A stretch of 64,000 nt of DNA from Hexactinellida sp. DTS-2022 (GCA_028753945.1 JAPNXP010000002.1:4774001-4838000); one strand, 5' to 3'; counted from the stretch's first letter, positions 11,967 through 24,177 are shown. Notes: generated by a model from the sequence alone, not told the origin. Program-made: numbers and translations.

Positions 11967-13365
11967 CTACCCAAATACTTGTCTGAGACTTATCCTTGTA
12001 TAATTGCAATGTAAAATACAATTAATAATGATGTTTTCCACTTTATACAAAAAATATTTGGTATCTCCTGTTCGTATAGCGGGGGTTCGGATAGCAAGGA
12101 TGCACACTGCACAGTACAAATTACTCTCTTTAAGACCAGAAAAGACTGTCCCGTGTGTCCGACTGAATGAAGTAATTGGAAGGAAATAAATGACTCACTT
12201 CAGGAATGTATACATGCGGTGGAGAGAGGGAAAGAGAAACACGTGCATGTACAGAGTTGGTTCTAATCCAGGCATTAGAGAATTGTCAACAGATAATAAC
12301 TATAAAATTACAAGTATTGTATATAAGACATAATTTTAAAACATGAGAAACCCACTTTGCTGCTCGGTTGCGAAGCGACCGAGACCGATGGCTTCATAAT
12401 GATTAATATAGAATGGTAAGCGGTTCTCAATAGAATTGAATAGAAATATCTGATAACATTCTAATATATTCTAATAATAACGGCTAACATATAAACATAA
12501 TTTGGCACCCGCCTAGTTGTAACAATATTCCCAGGCTAACTTGTATTTGAAAAAATAGTAATGACTCCCGAATTACACAGCGCGGATTTCTTACTAAATA
12601 CCTCCTTGATCTTCTCATTTATTTCATCAATAATAAATATTATTAAATCTCGATTGTTTGTTAGTTTGTCCGGATTGTATTAAAGTGATGGGGGAATAGA
12701 AACCGCATTTATAAGATATATGAACTAACTTTAAGGGTGCTCTGTACTGATATTTTGACACCCGACGACCTAATGTTTTTATTGCGTTTTTGGATAGTAC
12801 TAATATATCTAAGATATCCCTGAAAATATTAGAGTTCTACTATGTATATATCCTTAGTTATGAACTAGACAATGTCAATATAGGCCTAATCCATACTAGC
12901 CAAATATTTACAAAAAAAATTTATGTTAGTTTTTAGCGCGAAACATGTCAATTATAAAATATACCTGAGTCAATACTCAATGTTTTAAATCGAACCGAAA
13001 TATGCTTTTTCTTTAATCTACTCCATATTATTGTCATTTTTGTGAAATTGGTCAAAAAAACCCCACTATTTTTCATTAAAAGTATACTAATTCAATTTTT
13101 TTGTATTATATTGCCAAAACTGCCCGCTTTTAAAACATGCGCCTACATATACTGAGCATTTTAAAAAAAAGTTTGACTTTCTAGAATAAAAATTCTCTTT
13201 TTTACATCCATATGCCCAAATGGTCTTTTTTTACACCTTCATAATTAGCATTTAATTAATTTGTGTCGAAGTGGCTGAGTCCAGAATATGAAAGTGCGAG
13301 GAAAAGGAGTTCCTAAACTGCATAAAATAGATAATGTCATTTGAAATTGAATTAGACTATTTTTA
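11967..13365. other. Non-coding stretch
   Basis: No gene seen. 12662-12725 (GTCCGGATTGTATTAAAGTGATGG) recurs at 47188-47250, and 12362-12400 has a GCGAAGCGACCGAGACCGA block similar to 15440-15470 and 50945-50985. Confidence 0.45.
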
Positions 13366-13735
13366 GAAATTTAGAGCTAAGCTCTATCTCATTTGGATCA
13401 GAAGTTGGATTTTTGTCAGCTTTTTAACATATTGCCACTTTGACACCACCATATTTGGGCATTTGAAATCAGAACACATCATTCGAATTATAATATAATC
13501 CCAAAAGTTTATCGAATGAGTAAGAAATAGTATCATGATGTGACTAGAATTTTAGAGCTAGTCTCTGCTGTCCAGAGATCAAGAGTTACAAAATTTGCTT
13601 CGTCATCAAAATTGGGCACATCAAATTACCATATATGGTCATGTTAAAAAGTGTGACACCTAGAGTCCTAAAATGTATTATAAACGTATAGAAAGTCAGG
13701 TATTTACAGTATTTTCTAATGCCTATGATCATTTT
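13366..13735. repeat. Dispersed repeat F, diverged copy
   Basis: Same order of words as 22290-22680: TTAGAGCTAAGCTCTA, ACACCACCATAT.TGGGCAT, GAATTTTAGAGCTAG, GTCATCAAAATTGGGCACAT, ACCATATATGG, GTCCTAAAATGTATTATAAA, GGAAGTCAGGTATT-like. Non-coding. Confidence 0.55.
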
Positions 13736-14799
13736 ATCTCAAAGCGTTTCTGAAATATCAACAGGTGTGAAATGTCAGATTTTTTGCCCCCTTCTGTGGC
13801 CCAAAAGTCCATAACTTATCGAATAATGATTGGATCGTGTTGTGTAACGTCTCATTTTGTGCGCAAATGCTATTTCCATATTTGTATTACCAAATTGGTG
13901 TTTTATATAATACTTTATTGTATATTTGAGGGCCTTGAGGTGTGAAAATATGACAAAACAGACAAAACCATAGTCATAAATTGGTCATAACTCATGATAT
14001 ATTATTGTAAAAGTGTTGAAAACAAATGCTACGCATAGATAAGAAGCTGGCGCATTTTTTTGAAGAATAACAGAATTATTCTGCTGTCCAATTTCCCACA
14101 GTAATATATGATCACCGGGTACTTGCATACCCTTCATATTCTTTTATGCCCCTAATTTCCTAATTTTTGACATATTCCTGAACTTTTTGACGTGAACCTG
14201 TATATTTTGACCTTTAGATTCCGAAATTTTTAATTTTGGGAACAATATATGGCAGTGTAGAATTTTATCACCTCTTTTGATGTTGAAATTCGGAAAAATT
14301 CGTGGGCCGCAGCCTTAGAATGCTTATAAAACCAAAAATAATAATCAGAAAGTCAAAAAATTTCTCTGGGGTAACACATGATGCATCCTCAGACCCTTGA
14401 ACTAGAATTGAAAAATTTTTCTTCTAACATTTTATAAAGATAGTTTAGTGCACGACTGCGTTTTATGATTATTTTGAAAAAATGCCCTTTAGCATCGTTT
14501 CTTCTGCAAAAATAAATAAAATAAAAATTATTACTGAGAGGAAATAGTCTCATAATAATATGTTCATAAATTCAAAAAGATTCAACAATTTTGAAAAAAT
14601 GTCATGCCCATATAAGGAAGTCGACGTCTTATTTTATTAAAAAACACCATCTTGATTGAAAATTAAGAAAAAAAAAATCATAGAAGTCAATCTCTATCTC
14701 ATCTAGAGTATTCCTAGTAGTAAATTATGCAATTCTGAGATTCACCGTGAACGCCCGAATATCAATACAGATTACCCTTAAATGTTCTAATTTGTATAC
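13736..14799. other. AT-rich non-coding stretch
   Basis: No gene, inverted-repeat element or tandem repeat stands out. Confidence 0.45.
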
Positions 14800-15500
14800 A
14801 AGTATGCTGAATTCGAATTTCGTTTACAAATATGAATATTTGTTGTTGTTGTTGACACAATTAAGTAAACAAATTAATGAAAATTCAAAATCAACCTAAA
14901 CGTTTGCTCTCAACGGGTATTATAGATAAACAAGTACAGTCAGGTCTGCTTATTATGAACAAGATTTCGTCTGCTTAATATGAAGATTTTTTATTATAAA
15001 CAAGCCCTATGGTCCCAATTTAGCAACTTGCATAGGGTTTGTATTAATTTGAGTTCGCTTATTATGAAGTTTCTCTATTATGAACATAATTTTTGGTCCC
15101 TTGAATATTCATAATAAAAGAACCTGACTGTATGCTGAACACGAATTTCGCATTTGTAAATTTATATACAAATATTTATTGTTGTTGTTGACAAAAATAG
15201 ATAAACAAATTAATGAAAATTCAAAATCAACCTAAATTTTGCCCTCAACAGGGATTATGGGTAAACTAGTGTGCTGGACATGAATTTCGAATTTATAAAT
15301 ATATAATATGAGAAACTAGTTATATCTATGGAAATCTTATAAAGAGATGTATATAACGTCCCTTTCTACAATTTCCATGGCAGAAAGGGTGAGGAGTAAG
15401 GCCGCACAGTGGCCGTTAACTTGAGGTGCGTTGCACCTATCTGTCGCAAAGGGACCGAAACCGAAAGGCTCGTTATGTATATTTGCCCAACCAGTAATTA
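14800..15500. repeat. Dispersed repeat C, repeated units
   Basis: Contains imperfect copies of a unit with ATGCTGAACACGAATTTCG, a TTGTTGTTGTTGAC run, AATTAATGAAAATTCAAAAT and CAACGGGTATTATAGATAAA words at 14805-14936, 15133-15275 and 15270-15320. 15325-15480 continues with TGGAAATCTTATAAA, GTATATAACGTCCCTTT and a CTGTCGCAAAGGGACCGA block. The same chain occurs at 50725-51000 and partly at 47280-47345. Non-coding; class unknown. Confidence 0.6.
14937..15130. mobile_element. TA-target MITE inside repeat C
   Basis: 194 bp between TA dinucleotides (14935-14936, 15131-15132). Ends: CAGTCAGGTCTGCTTATTAT and a matching inverted right end (CATAATAAAAGAACCTGACTG). The flanking repeat reads across the site as AAACAAGTATGCTGA, as in the uninterrupted copy near 47281, which confirms the boundaries. 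Confidence 0.85.
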
Positions 15501-15521
15501 GCTTGCCAGGAAAACCAATCA

Positions 15522-15704
15522 CTTAAATATCAGCCTTAACTCTAGGTTTTGACTATATGTGTATGATTTGTTGTGTAGGTGCTAACTTAATTGTGTTAAC
15601 CAAACATATTGGAGTTTTCTTAGAACCCCGCGTATCGGGGCACTCCCTCGTATCGGGGCGCTGAGCGCTTGGACGGAGGTCCCCCGATACGCGAGGTTCC
15701 ACTG
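15522..15704. mobile_element. Right-end fragment of the pogo-type element
   Basis: Near-identical to about 3192-3375 of the element at 2868-3375 (CTCTAGGTTTTGACTATATG, GTATCGGGGCGCTGAGCGCT). Ends at ...TTCCACTG followed by TA at 15705. The left half, including the helix-turn-helix frame, is absent. Confidence 0.8.
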
Positions 15705-16150
15705 TATTAGAATAAATAATATCTATTCAGTATAAATGATTTTTCTAATACTGAGTTGTGATAGATATCACTCAAATATATGTAATTTTCGTAATCCATG
15801 GTTCATCAAAAACAAATTTGTCGATTTTTTTAAAATCATGTAACTTTCGTTTAGTAAATCGATTTGTTCAATTTTTTAGATCTGATAACCAATAAGATAG
15901 TCGTCATTATTTAAGTTTAGAAACAAATGATTAAATACATGTTAACGGCGTTATATCCGTTTAAATAGAAAGTATGTGTAATCACTTTTTGTCGAAATCC
16001 TCAAGTAAATTTTTCAAAAATTCTAGCATATTGATATATTCTTGTGCTCTTGTTGATTTCAAATTAATTGGTTCTAAATATTAAATACAAAGAACTACAG
16101 GGTATGCTATTCTTCTGAAAATCACTCCGGCATTCTACGGTTAACCTTAA
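15705..16150. repeat. Dispersed repeat H, copy 2 (uninterrupted)
   Basis: Inverted relative to 7540-8880. It reads through the site where that copy carries a family B insertion: here the stretch is TTTTTTTAAAATCATG, with the TTAA target intact. Non-coding. Confidence 0.7.
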
Positions 16151-16428
16151 TATCTTGCTTACTAATCTCTTCTTTGTTAATGTTAGGGTGTAATTTCTCA
16201 TTTTCTCTATACAGTAAAAGTCCTGGATCACTCTGACAGATGATACGATTATGGCCCCGGTCATTGCAATTTAAAACCAAAATTTATATTGTTATATGAA
16301 TCCCCACCATCATCCTATTCTATCAGCTATTATTCAAATCAAAGTTAGACTCCCTAACTCATATACCTACGGAGTTACAGCCAAATATGTGAATCTCGAA
16401 CTAAATTCCGTGCTATTATTATTCAATA

Positions 16429-17650
16429 TTATTACCAAAATTGGGATGAGAACAGTTTATTCTTGAAGAGAATGCGTTATGCCATCCTTCAACTGAATTG
16501 TTGGTTCTGGCTGATCTTGATGTTGCTCGCTCATACATGTTCCATAGCCTTATAGGAAAGGGAGGTAGCCTTCTGCTTTGGTCAGGGAGTCATGCCCATA
16601 TAGTTGGTCTCAAAATATTCTGCTATACCTTTAGCTGATTCTGGAAAATCCGCAATAAGCATGGTGAAAGAATCGATTACATCGTGTTCTGGTACAAAGG
16701 CAAGACTCGGTAGCATTTTCATTTGATTGAAAATTCTTCATCTTCTAAATATTGTGATGTCAACCCATTTGATTGAATTTGGCGGAAAACATTTTGCGCT
16801 AAATGGAAAAAAACACCCAAAATAACTGCAATGAAATTTTCTTTTAAAGCATTGAGCGTAGCCTTTTCAAAATCCACCATGATATGTGATGGGTTTAGTC
16901 CGGTTTCAAGTTCGATTTGTTGTTAGAAGAGATTATTGTATATAGTTACACGCTTGTGTTTCAGTAGCGCATATATGCAGATGGATAGTATATCCATCTT
17001 TTTCGAAATGAATTGTATAAATTTGGAATAATTGGCTGGGTACAACTTTAGAAGTTCCATCAGCAAACCAATTGCTTGCATCACGCAATAGTGAGAGCAT
17101 TTTAGGACTCCCAAAGATCATTAACCTATTTATATCGCCAATATACCTGAGTCAAATAACAAAAATGGCTGTCCTTTTAGAGTATATTTGTATTTTTCTG
17201 CTATTAAGATTTCCTCGGCCATTGTAGTTTACTGACATTATCTGTTGTAGAAGATTTTATGCGACGTATTGTACGTTTCACAGAATCAAATTTTGGTAGC
17301 GCAGAGATTACTGAGTTACTCAATGTTCCCACTCCACTAGCGAAAATTGATCTTGTACTGTCTACAGAATTTGTTGCTCGATTTTTCATTTAGTAATGCT
17401 TTGAATAATTTCCAATCTAGTAGGATCTGGTCCATGTGAATGGGATGAGTAGATATCAGCTAATTTGCAGGGTTTAACAACAATTCGATCGTTAGTAGTT
17501 AGACGGGCTTTACATGTGCCACGTTTTTCGCAAACCCAATGTGATAGTTGGGGAGAACATTTTTAAGAGTATACAAACGCTTGTATCGAAAACCCTTCGA
17601 TACAAGCTTTCTCTTTATTTTTCTTGACTTGAATCTGAATTACTAAAGGT
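16429..17650 (-). pseudogene. FLYWCH zinc finger plus MULE transposase relic
   Basis: Minus-strand remains of a Mutator-like (MULE) transposase. Reading 5' to 3' on the minus strand: a FLYWCH-type finger near 17640-17410 (CEKRGTCKAR and a HSHGPDP tail); a linker typical of these proteins (RATNSVDSTRSI, LPKFDSVKRTIRR) at 17390-17215; then the MULE core with the first catalytic Asp in WFADGTSKVVP (about 17060), the second in MVDFEKATLNALK (about 16880), a FHLAQNVFRQIQSNGL stretch (the usual GC.FH cysteine is a Phe here), and a RTNNSVEGWHNAF block near 16490, which is characteristic of the family C-terminal side. Frames change several times and stops occur, so it is inactive. I found no convincing terminal repeats. 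Confidence 0.8.
17578..17606. repeat. Short perfect hairpin
   Basis: GCTTGTATCGA, 7-base loop, TTCGATACAAGC. It falls within the FLYWCH part of the transposase relic and is probably incidental. Confidence 0.5.
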
Positions 17651-18008
17651 GTAGTCATCGGAAACTTGTGGTAATGAAAATATAATTGATAAGTTTTTGT
17701 TCATATTTATACTCTCATTTAAGGCTCTACATAGCTCGTCGGGCCAAAATTGAATGATTGCTCATGAGTATTTTATTCTATCTATTAAAATGCTATATTT
17801 TGTTGTATATCAAGTTTCAGGAGTAACGCATCATTAGTTTTCAAGTTACGGACATTTTAAAAGTCGATCCTATATAGTCATTAAAGTAACTAATGACAAG
17901 AGTAAACAAAAACAAAAATGTGATTTGAGGTGTATGATTCAACAAAGTTGTAGATTGACACCTGATATATCCAGTGAATGGAAAATCAAATATTTGAAAC
18001 TAAGGTTT
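17651..18008. other. Non-coding stretch
   Basis: Nothing recognisable seen. Confidence 0.4.
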
Positions 18009-18093
18009 CCGAGCGACGAAGTGTTCAAGCGACGAAATGTCCGGGACGAAATGTCCTGCGACGAAGTGTCCAAGCGACGAAGTGTCCGCAAAT
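18009..18093. repeat. GCGACGAAGTGTCC minisatellite
   Basis: About five tandem variants of a 16-base unit GCGACGAAGTGTCCAA. Non-coding. Confidence 0.7.
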
Positions 18094-18339
18094 TCCTATT
18101 CAGAACACACTATTCAGAACACACTTTTCGATCACTTTTCAGGCCAATTGACAACTTTCAAAAACACAAACTAATGAATCAAATTCTAATGAATGCTAAC
18201 ATCCAAGAATTGACAGTTTCGTGAGCAGAGAGTGTTGACTTCAATCGGGAGCTTGTAGCACTTAGAACACGGCTATACTACCTTCTCAATGAAGCTAACT
18301 GCATGCTAAAAGAATAAGTCCACCTCTTTCGGGCCAACT

Positions 18340-18475
18340 TACACTCCTCGACTTAACTATACACTCCTAGGCTAACTATCTATCCTCGACTTAACAATAC
18401 ACTCCTCGGCTCACTATACACTCCTCGACCAAGGATTTCCTTCAAGAAGATGAAGGAAATCCTTGGTCTAGGAGG
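18340..18475. repeat. CTCCTCGACTTAACTATACA minisatellite ending in a hairpin
   Basis: 18345-18430 holds about four copies of a 20-base unit CACTCCTCGACTTAACTATA. It runs directly into a perfect 17-bp stem, GACCAAGGATTTCCTTC / GAAGGAAATCCTTGGTC, with an 8-base loop (18428-18469). Confidence 0.75.
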
Positions 18476-18675
18476 ACACGGCCCTAGAGACTCGTCCCAA
18501 TAAATCTGATTGAACTGCACCATCCCCATAGAGTTCTGCCTCATTACAATAATTTCTGCCCCATCTCCATAGATTTCTACTTATGTCCTCTATTTGGTGA
18601 TATTAAAATTACAATCATTTCGATTATTCGATATATAATCCAGTACACTTGCAATATCTAGTAAGAGTGTGGAAA

Positions 18676-18775
18676 TTAAGGTTAAATTACCCCACTTAAC
18701 GCGATGGAAATCAACGCGATTTGGTGAAATTCGCGTTAATTTCATGGCACGTAAATTTCCTATAATATGATAACC
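18676..18775. repeat. Family I end joined to an AACGCG-type inverted repeat
   Basis: TTAA at 18676 followed by GGTTAAATTACCCCAC, identical to the left end of the TTAA elements at 31010 and (inverted) 38332. It then passes into a block sharing AACGCGATTTGG.GAAATTCG and GTTAATTTCATGG with the MITE at 42795-42915. A chimera of two element ends. Confidence 0.6.
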
Positions 18776-19660
18776 AAAAATTTTAAATATGATCTTGGAG
18801 TATGGTATGATTTTTATATTTATTTATTTAATTATGGGTTTTCTATAATTCTATAGGTAGGGAAATGTTTCTAAGTAAAAATAATACATCAAAAGTATTA
18901 TAAAGCACAATCTTAAGGCAAGTCGTACATTCATGGCTTCAAACCATGATGACTGATGAGAGATTAGGAAACCTTGTAATTTTGGCATTGCATGGTTTTG
19001 ATATTCCTCTCGAGCTACCAATTGTGATATATTATTTTAAAAATATCATCGAAAATGCGTAGTCCTTGAATTCTCTAAAACTAACTTTGTGTCAAATTAT
19101 AATTTTAATATTAATTATTATTATTATTAGTTTATGATATTAATGGATTCAAAATGGATTAATTTGATCTATTTTATTTTTTCTTAATTTTTAATTACTC
19201 GGATTATAATAATGGAGAGCAAAGGGGAGTGGCTAGCCACCCCATCAACCTCCCCTGGAACAGCGACTGATCTAAGGATTAGCGGTACGTTGCTTTATTT
19301 CTCAAAGAAATCGTCCAAGAAAACCTTTCAGCGAAGAGTTCCGGGAACGCATAGGTTGAATTGTCCAAGAAATGCACTGGAAACATTGCCATGGAATCAA
19401 TAAATAAACACAGCTAGACTGACAAACGAGAATATCTCGTTGAGACAAGAAGTGCCCAGTTTGCAGAATCGAGTGCACGTCCTTGAATCCAAACTTTATA
19501 GATTGATCACGAATTGAATTTCTAAACACTCAACCCAAAAACCTGCTAGTAAGTTTTACATCATCGAATATTTTTATTTGTTTTGTATTTTTTCGCTTTT
19601 TATTAAACCGCAGAACCACATTATAATATTTCAACTTATTCACGTCTAATCTCTATACAA
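18776..19660. other. Non-coding stretch
   Basis: No clear gene. At 19430-19515 one frame reads LTNENISLRQEVPSLQNRV, heptad-like, and an open frame at 19212-19403 precedes it in another phase. Together they might be a decayed coiled-coil gene, but the support is weak. Confidence 0.35.
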
Positions 19661-19664
19661 TATA

Positions 19665-20143
19665 CAGTACCCGGACAAAAGTATTGGACCACACAACATT
19701 TTGGCATTGAAAATAGTACTATAGTTAGCCTAATAATAATGTTAAATGTAGTAAACCTTATGACATATTGCTATTTTGATTTCAGATTCGTATTCTACGC
19801 ATTCGAATTACCCATTGTGTATGCTTTCAAATTGGATACATATAAATTCGGTGGAAAATCATCATCAAATGGCAACATGTGCCACCTTTTCCCATCTCTC
19901 CCATAGTGGAAATTTGGGAAAAGTGGTGCATAGTGGCACAGGATGGTAATTTTTAGCAAAATCAAAAAGGGATCGAATTGAAAGCTTCTACAATTGTTAA
20001 TTCGAATGTGCAGAATACAAATTTGTAATCGAAATAGCAATATCTCATGTAAATAGAATACACTATGTTCCATTGTTAATCCCACTATAGTACTATTTTA
20101 ATGGGAAAATGTAGGGTGGTCGAATACTTTTGTCCGGGTACTG
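19665..20143. mobile_element. TA-target element with CAGTACCCGGACAAAAGTAT ends
   Basis: 479 bp between TA dinucleotides (19663-19664, 20144-20145). Inverted ends CAGTACCCGGACAAAAGTAT and ATACTTTTGTCCGGGTACTG are typical of Tc1/mariner elements. The interior is non-coding and has a GTGGCACA-rich self-complementary patch at 19875-19945. Confidence 0.85.
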
Positions 20144-20640
20144 TATGAGCTATTTTCTTGTTAAATTACTGCTCTTGCTTGACCGACCAATTTGTATTGT
20201 TGCTGGACCGACCAAGATTATCCACTGGTTAGAATAATTTGTGTTCCGTATAAAACCGCCACCACTGAAATACTTCTTGACTTTTATATATTTTAATCAT
20301 TTGCCAACTGTTAATTAGAACTTGAATATTATGATTTGACAATGGCTGACAATGATCCAGCGTATAGTCCGCCTTCCAGGACGATAGTGAGGACACTCCA
20401 ACGGAAACCACTGGCTCTCAGGTGAGCATGTCGATCGTGTGGACAGCTAAATATACCTATCTAAGGCATCGCTAAGGTCTTCGCTGAGATTAAACTCATT
20501 TAGCAAGATTTTGTGGGAACCAAGATATGGGAACATTTTAGGCGATCTACTTGTGGTAAATTTGCGCAATGCAAATTATGTAAAAAAACACTTAAGAGTG
20601 AGGCCGTTCTACGAAAGGGCTACACATGCATATAAGATCA
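20144..20640. other. Non-coding stretch
   Basis: Nothing recognisable seen. Confidence 0.4.
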
Positions 20641-20815
20641 ATTCATCAAATTGAAGTATTAAATAATCGATAAATAATTGTTGATTTTGATCGATTATCG
20701 ATTGTATTGTATTGTCAGATCATATCATCGATTGGATTGGTTATCGATATCGATTGCCAAAATTTACATCGATTGGATTGGATTATCGATTGGATTCGAT
20801 TGGATTGGCAACCTT
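20641..20815. repeat. ATCGATTGGATTGG-rich repeat
   Basis: Imperfect repeats of ATCGAT(TGGATTGG) across the stretch, ending GGATTGGCAACCTTGG. It may be one end of a non-autonomous element; the other end was not found. Confidence 0.55.
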
Positions 20816-22289
20816 GGTTTTAACGTATTTTCATTGAGCTAGTTTATCGGGAAAAATAATATAATACTCCATCAATTACTTTCAACTATCCTTGTTTCTG
20901 ATAATCTCTAAAATAAATACAATTTGGAGGAGCCCAGGAGAAAATAATGGTTTTATCGAACACCCAGGGGGGGACGATTATTCAAGGATGGGGGATAATA
21001 GTCGAGGTAGAACAGTTCTAGCGCCCAAAACAAATAATCTGCTGTCGCGACATATTGGTTACGTGCCCAGTTTGAGAATCTGGATTGCATAAATGAGGTA
21101 TTTCTACGAGTCAGGAAATTTCATATAAGAATCGTAGTGTGTAACCGTACCATGAAATGGGTAACCAAGAGGCAATAAGTTTGTACAAGGAAATATTACA
21201 AATGAAGTGTATAATATGACAGATCGTCAAAACGTTACGCAGTGTAAATTTCTCTAAAATCTACTGCCCCTTGTGTAGTTTGACCAGACGTATTTTACCA
21301 AAACTGGACATTTTCTGATTTTCCGGGAAAAAACACTGGACTATCTTAACATAAAACTGAACGTGCGAGATTTTGAAATTTCTGACTAAAGATTTGTCGG
21401 AAATGGAAAAATAATGTATATAATGTTTTGTTCCATATAATAGAAATTAAATCGAGTCCAAATATATATACCTTGATTCATTACCAAATGAAAATTTGTG
21501 GATAAGGATTCGGAATTCTGGGGAATTTATCAACAAAGTGAAATTTCGACATTAGTGTGAAATATATTTCCACTATATCATGGAATTATGCTGGAATTGT
21601 AATTTTCAAAAATCAGTCTTCTATCCCCTACAGGGGGCATTTTAGTGACGTCCTTATTGATGTTTTGGCAATTAACGGTATTCCTTATAGGAAACTGTAA
21701 ATTCACTATAGAACATGTCTATGGATGCTCTGAATACTTCTAAGTATTCTCAAAACTTGCTCTGCCTAAATATGACTAAGATTCAAAACATTTCAACGCA
21801 TATTGAATTGTTTTGTCTTGATATAGATTCTTTTAGATTACGACTATGAGCTCCTATTCAATATAACATAGACACGTCAAAGTTTCCTGAACAATTAGAG
21901 CTGTTCTAGAATGTTCTCTAGTCGATTTCAACTCTATAAAAGCCTAATCTTTCGAGGCGACGATTGCGATTTTTTATTTTTGACTTCGATGACCCCGAAA
22001 TATTGAGGTGTGCGACTTGAGTCAGATTTTTTGAATATTTAATATCATTTACCAATTGATTGGCTATTACTAATTGTAATTTGATGTATTTGGCTAATCG
22101 CAAAGGTCCAGGCTTTTTGGTTTGGGGTATATTAAGTGGAAAAAAAAAATCAGACCGCAATCTTTGTAATCTTCCTCAGGAATCTTAGTAGTTGCACCCC
22201 TCCGCCGGAATTTTCATAATATTGTGAAAACGACCAAATGGGATCCCCAAACGTTTCAATATACGAAACAGTATTCGATAACTATACCT
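20816..22289. other. Non-coding stretch
   Basis: No gene or element boundaries recognised. A short AAACTGGACATTTTC-type patch at 21298-21330 recurs loosely near 28855 and 30235. Confidence 0.4.
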
Positions 22290-23030
22290 TCAAACTTGAA
22301 ATGGATTATTGATGTTACTAGGCAGTTAGAGCTAAGCTCTAGCTTATATTTTAATTTCAAGGATTATGGTAGGATCACTGAAATGACACCTCCATATATG
22401 GGCATGTGAAATTATATTCTAGTAACCATTTGGAAAATAGTCTCATTTGTACTTCTAATGAATATGTAATGGGTTATTGATGTGAATAGAAGGTTAGAGC
22501 TAAGCTCTAATGTTTATACTTTAGGAAAGAAGAAATTTGCTGTGTCATCAAAATTGGGCACATTACATGACCATATAGGGATCATTTTGAAAACGGAGGG
22601 TGTTAGGGTCCCAAAGTGTATTATGAACGTATAGGAAGTCGGGTATTGCGAGCATTTTGAGACGTTTTTGTTGATGCTAGCTGCTCGGGTGCCTGAGATA
22701 GAAAATGGACAAGAAAACGTACCCTCGAATGAGATTATAGACCATAAATGTTTAGATTTTCACTTTTTGCGAATTTTTTTTGATCAATTGTTGTTTATTT
22801 TCGTCAATGATTGCTAGGATAGAGTAATGATACCACCAATCTTACCATTGTTGAGGAATACAGTACTGATAATAGTTCAAAGTGGAGAAACCAGTGATAC
22901 GCTGGACAAAATAGCTCATAACTCAGAAAATACGCTTGGACGTGGCTCAAAACCAAATACAAACGTTAGTTATGGTCCTTCGGTAGTGTTTGGTTAAAAA
23001 AAAAAAAAAAAAATGTTGTCTTTTGGAGCG
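22290..23030 (+). repeat. Dispersed repeat F, main copy
   Basis: About 740 bp that is matched almost end to end, inverted, by 48510-49310. Shared words include GTTAGAGCTAAGCTCTA, TCATCAAAATTGGGCACATT, CGTACCCTCGAATGAGAT and TGATCAATTGTT. Diverged copies lie at 190-500, 4420-4690 (inside a long-inverted-repeat element) and 13366-13735. No coding capacity; class unknown. Confidence 0.7.
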
Positions 23031-23164
23031 AAATTTCCGGTTTTTACCCATAGTGGGACACCGTTAAATGAATGTATATATACATATATTCATAATTATT
23101 CACATTATTTACGTGTATTATATTATATATTCCATTTATATGGAATAGAATACATTTTATAATA

Positions 23165-23235
23165 TTTAGATGTACCAGTAGATCAGTTGGTAGCATATCG
23201 GAACAATATGCAAGTGTTCCAGGATTCGAACCCCA
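23165..23235 (+). other. tRNA-like SINE head
   Basis: An A-box-like TAGATCAGTTGG followed about 40 bases later by a B-box-like GATTCGAACCC. No full cloverleaf: the acceptor stem is absent. This reads as the pol III promoter part of a tRNA-derived SINE or a tRNA pseudogene, not a functional tRNA. Confidence 0.5.
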
Positions 23236-24027
23236 AACCAGGCATATCTTTTTGTCAATCAACTATAATAAGACAAACTCATAAGCTATATTCATATAAT
23301 CTTATACAATATGGACGGTAAACTGACATGTATAATGACAACAATAACAATTTCAGATAATTATTTAATTACATTTTGCTCTAAAAAGTGTCCAAAAAGA
23401 ACGTGGAATGCCATAAACTGTTCCAATTCATGCCAAAACTTACAAATTATTCAAAATACAATGTTGAAAACTATCGTCGAGTATTATATTTGTATATACT
23501 AAGTATATTATTACATAATACACCTATGATTCGTGCGTATAAGCTAGATTATTTCAAATAATCTTTAACCTTAATTTACTCAAAACGGGATTTTTTGACA
23601 AACCTTGACTTATTTTATGTTGAAGTACTGAAGCAAACACTCCAAAAATTCCAGGCTTATATATATATGAAATAGACTTTATTTTGCAAGCACTTTGGGC
23701 ATAAAGAACAATTTATGTATTTACTACATGGGGAAGAAGGTGAAAAATGTCATTTTTTGACCTTTTTTAACAATTTCTAATGGATCAAATAAAAGAATAT
23801 GTTCCTAACATTTTACAAGTCTGAAGTACTTGCAATATTTAGTACTCGTGGTAATGATTAATCACTGTGTTTCTTGGAGTTATACGAATCATTTTCTTCG
23901 GATTGAAATATCGTTTTATTCTGATACCTCAGTGTTACTGACATAGGAAGCCAAAATTTAAGTTATTCAATCACATGCCAAAAATAGATATAAGCAAGTT
24001 ATTGAAGTATGCATATAATCATAGTTG
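23236..24027. other. Non-coding stretch before the Gypsy element
   Basis: Nothing recognisable; the last four bases (GTTG, 24024-24027) are the left target duplication of the following retrotransposon. Confidence 0.5.
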
Positions 24028-24176
24028 TGTTATAGTTTAGTCGATTGTTAACCAACCTTAGTAGTTGCTCTTAGCTCGCACTAGTTATTGTGTGTTTAGT
24101 TAGACTTCACTAATGTCTATATTTATTTGTATTTTATTAATCAACTTATTATTCATTTGTTTACAAGTTCTCAACA
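24028..24176 (+). repeat. 5' LTR
   Basis: 149 bp, starting TGTTATAGTTTAG and ending TTCTCAACA (TG...CA). It lacks the 19-bp duplication seen in the 3' LTR. A TATATTTATTTGTATT stretch at 24116-24131 could serve as promoter, but no clear start site can be read. Confidence 0.92.
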
Positions 24177-24177
24177 T

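Noticed and set aside
17578-17606. Terminator-like hairpin
   Set aside because: It lies within the FLYWCH coding relic of a eukaryotic transposon and has no T-run logic.
18009-18093. CRISPR-like array
   Set aside because: Units are contiguous tandem variants without unique spacers, in a eukaryotic context.
23165-23235. Functional tRNA gene
   Set aside because: Promoter boxes are present but the acceptor stem and a proper anticodon arm are not; better read as a SINE head or pseudogene.
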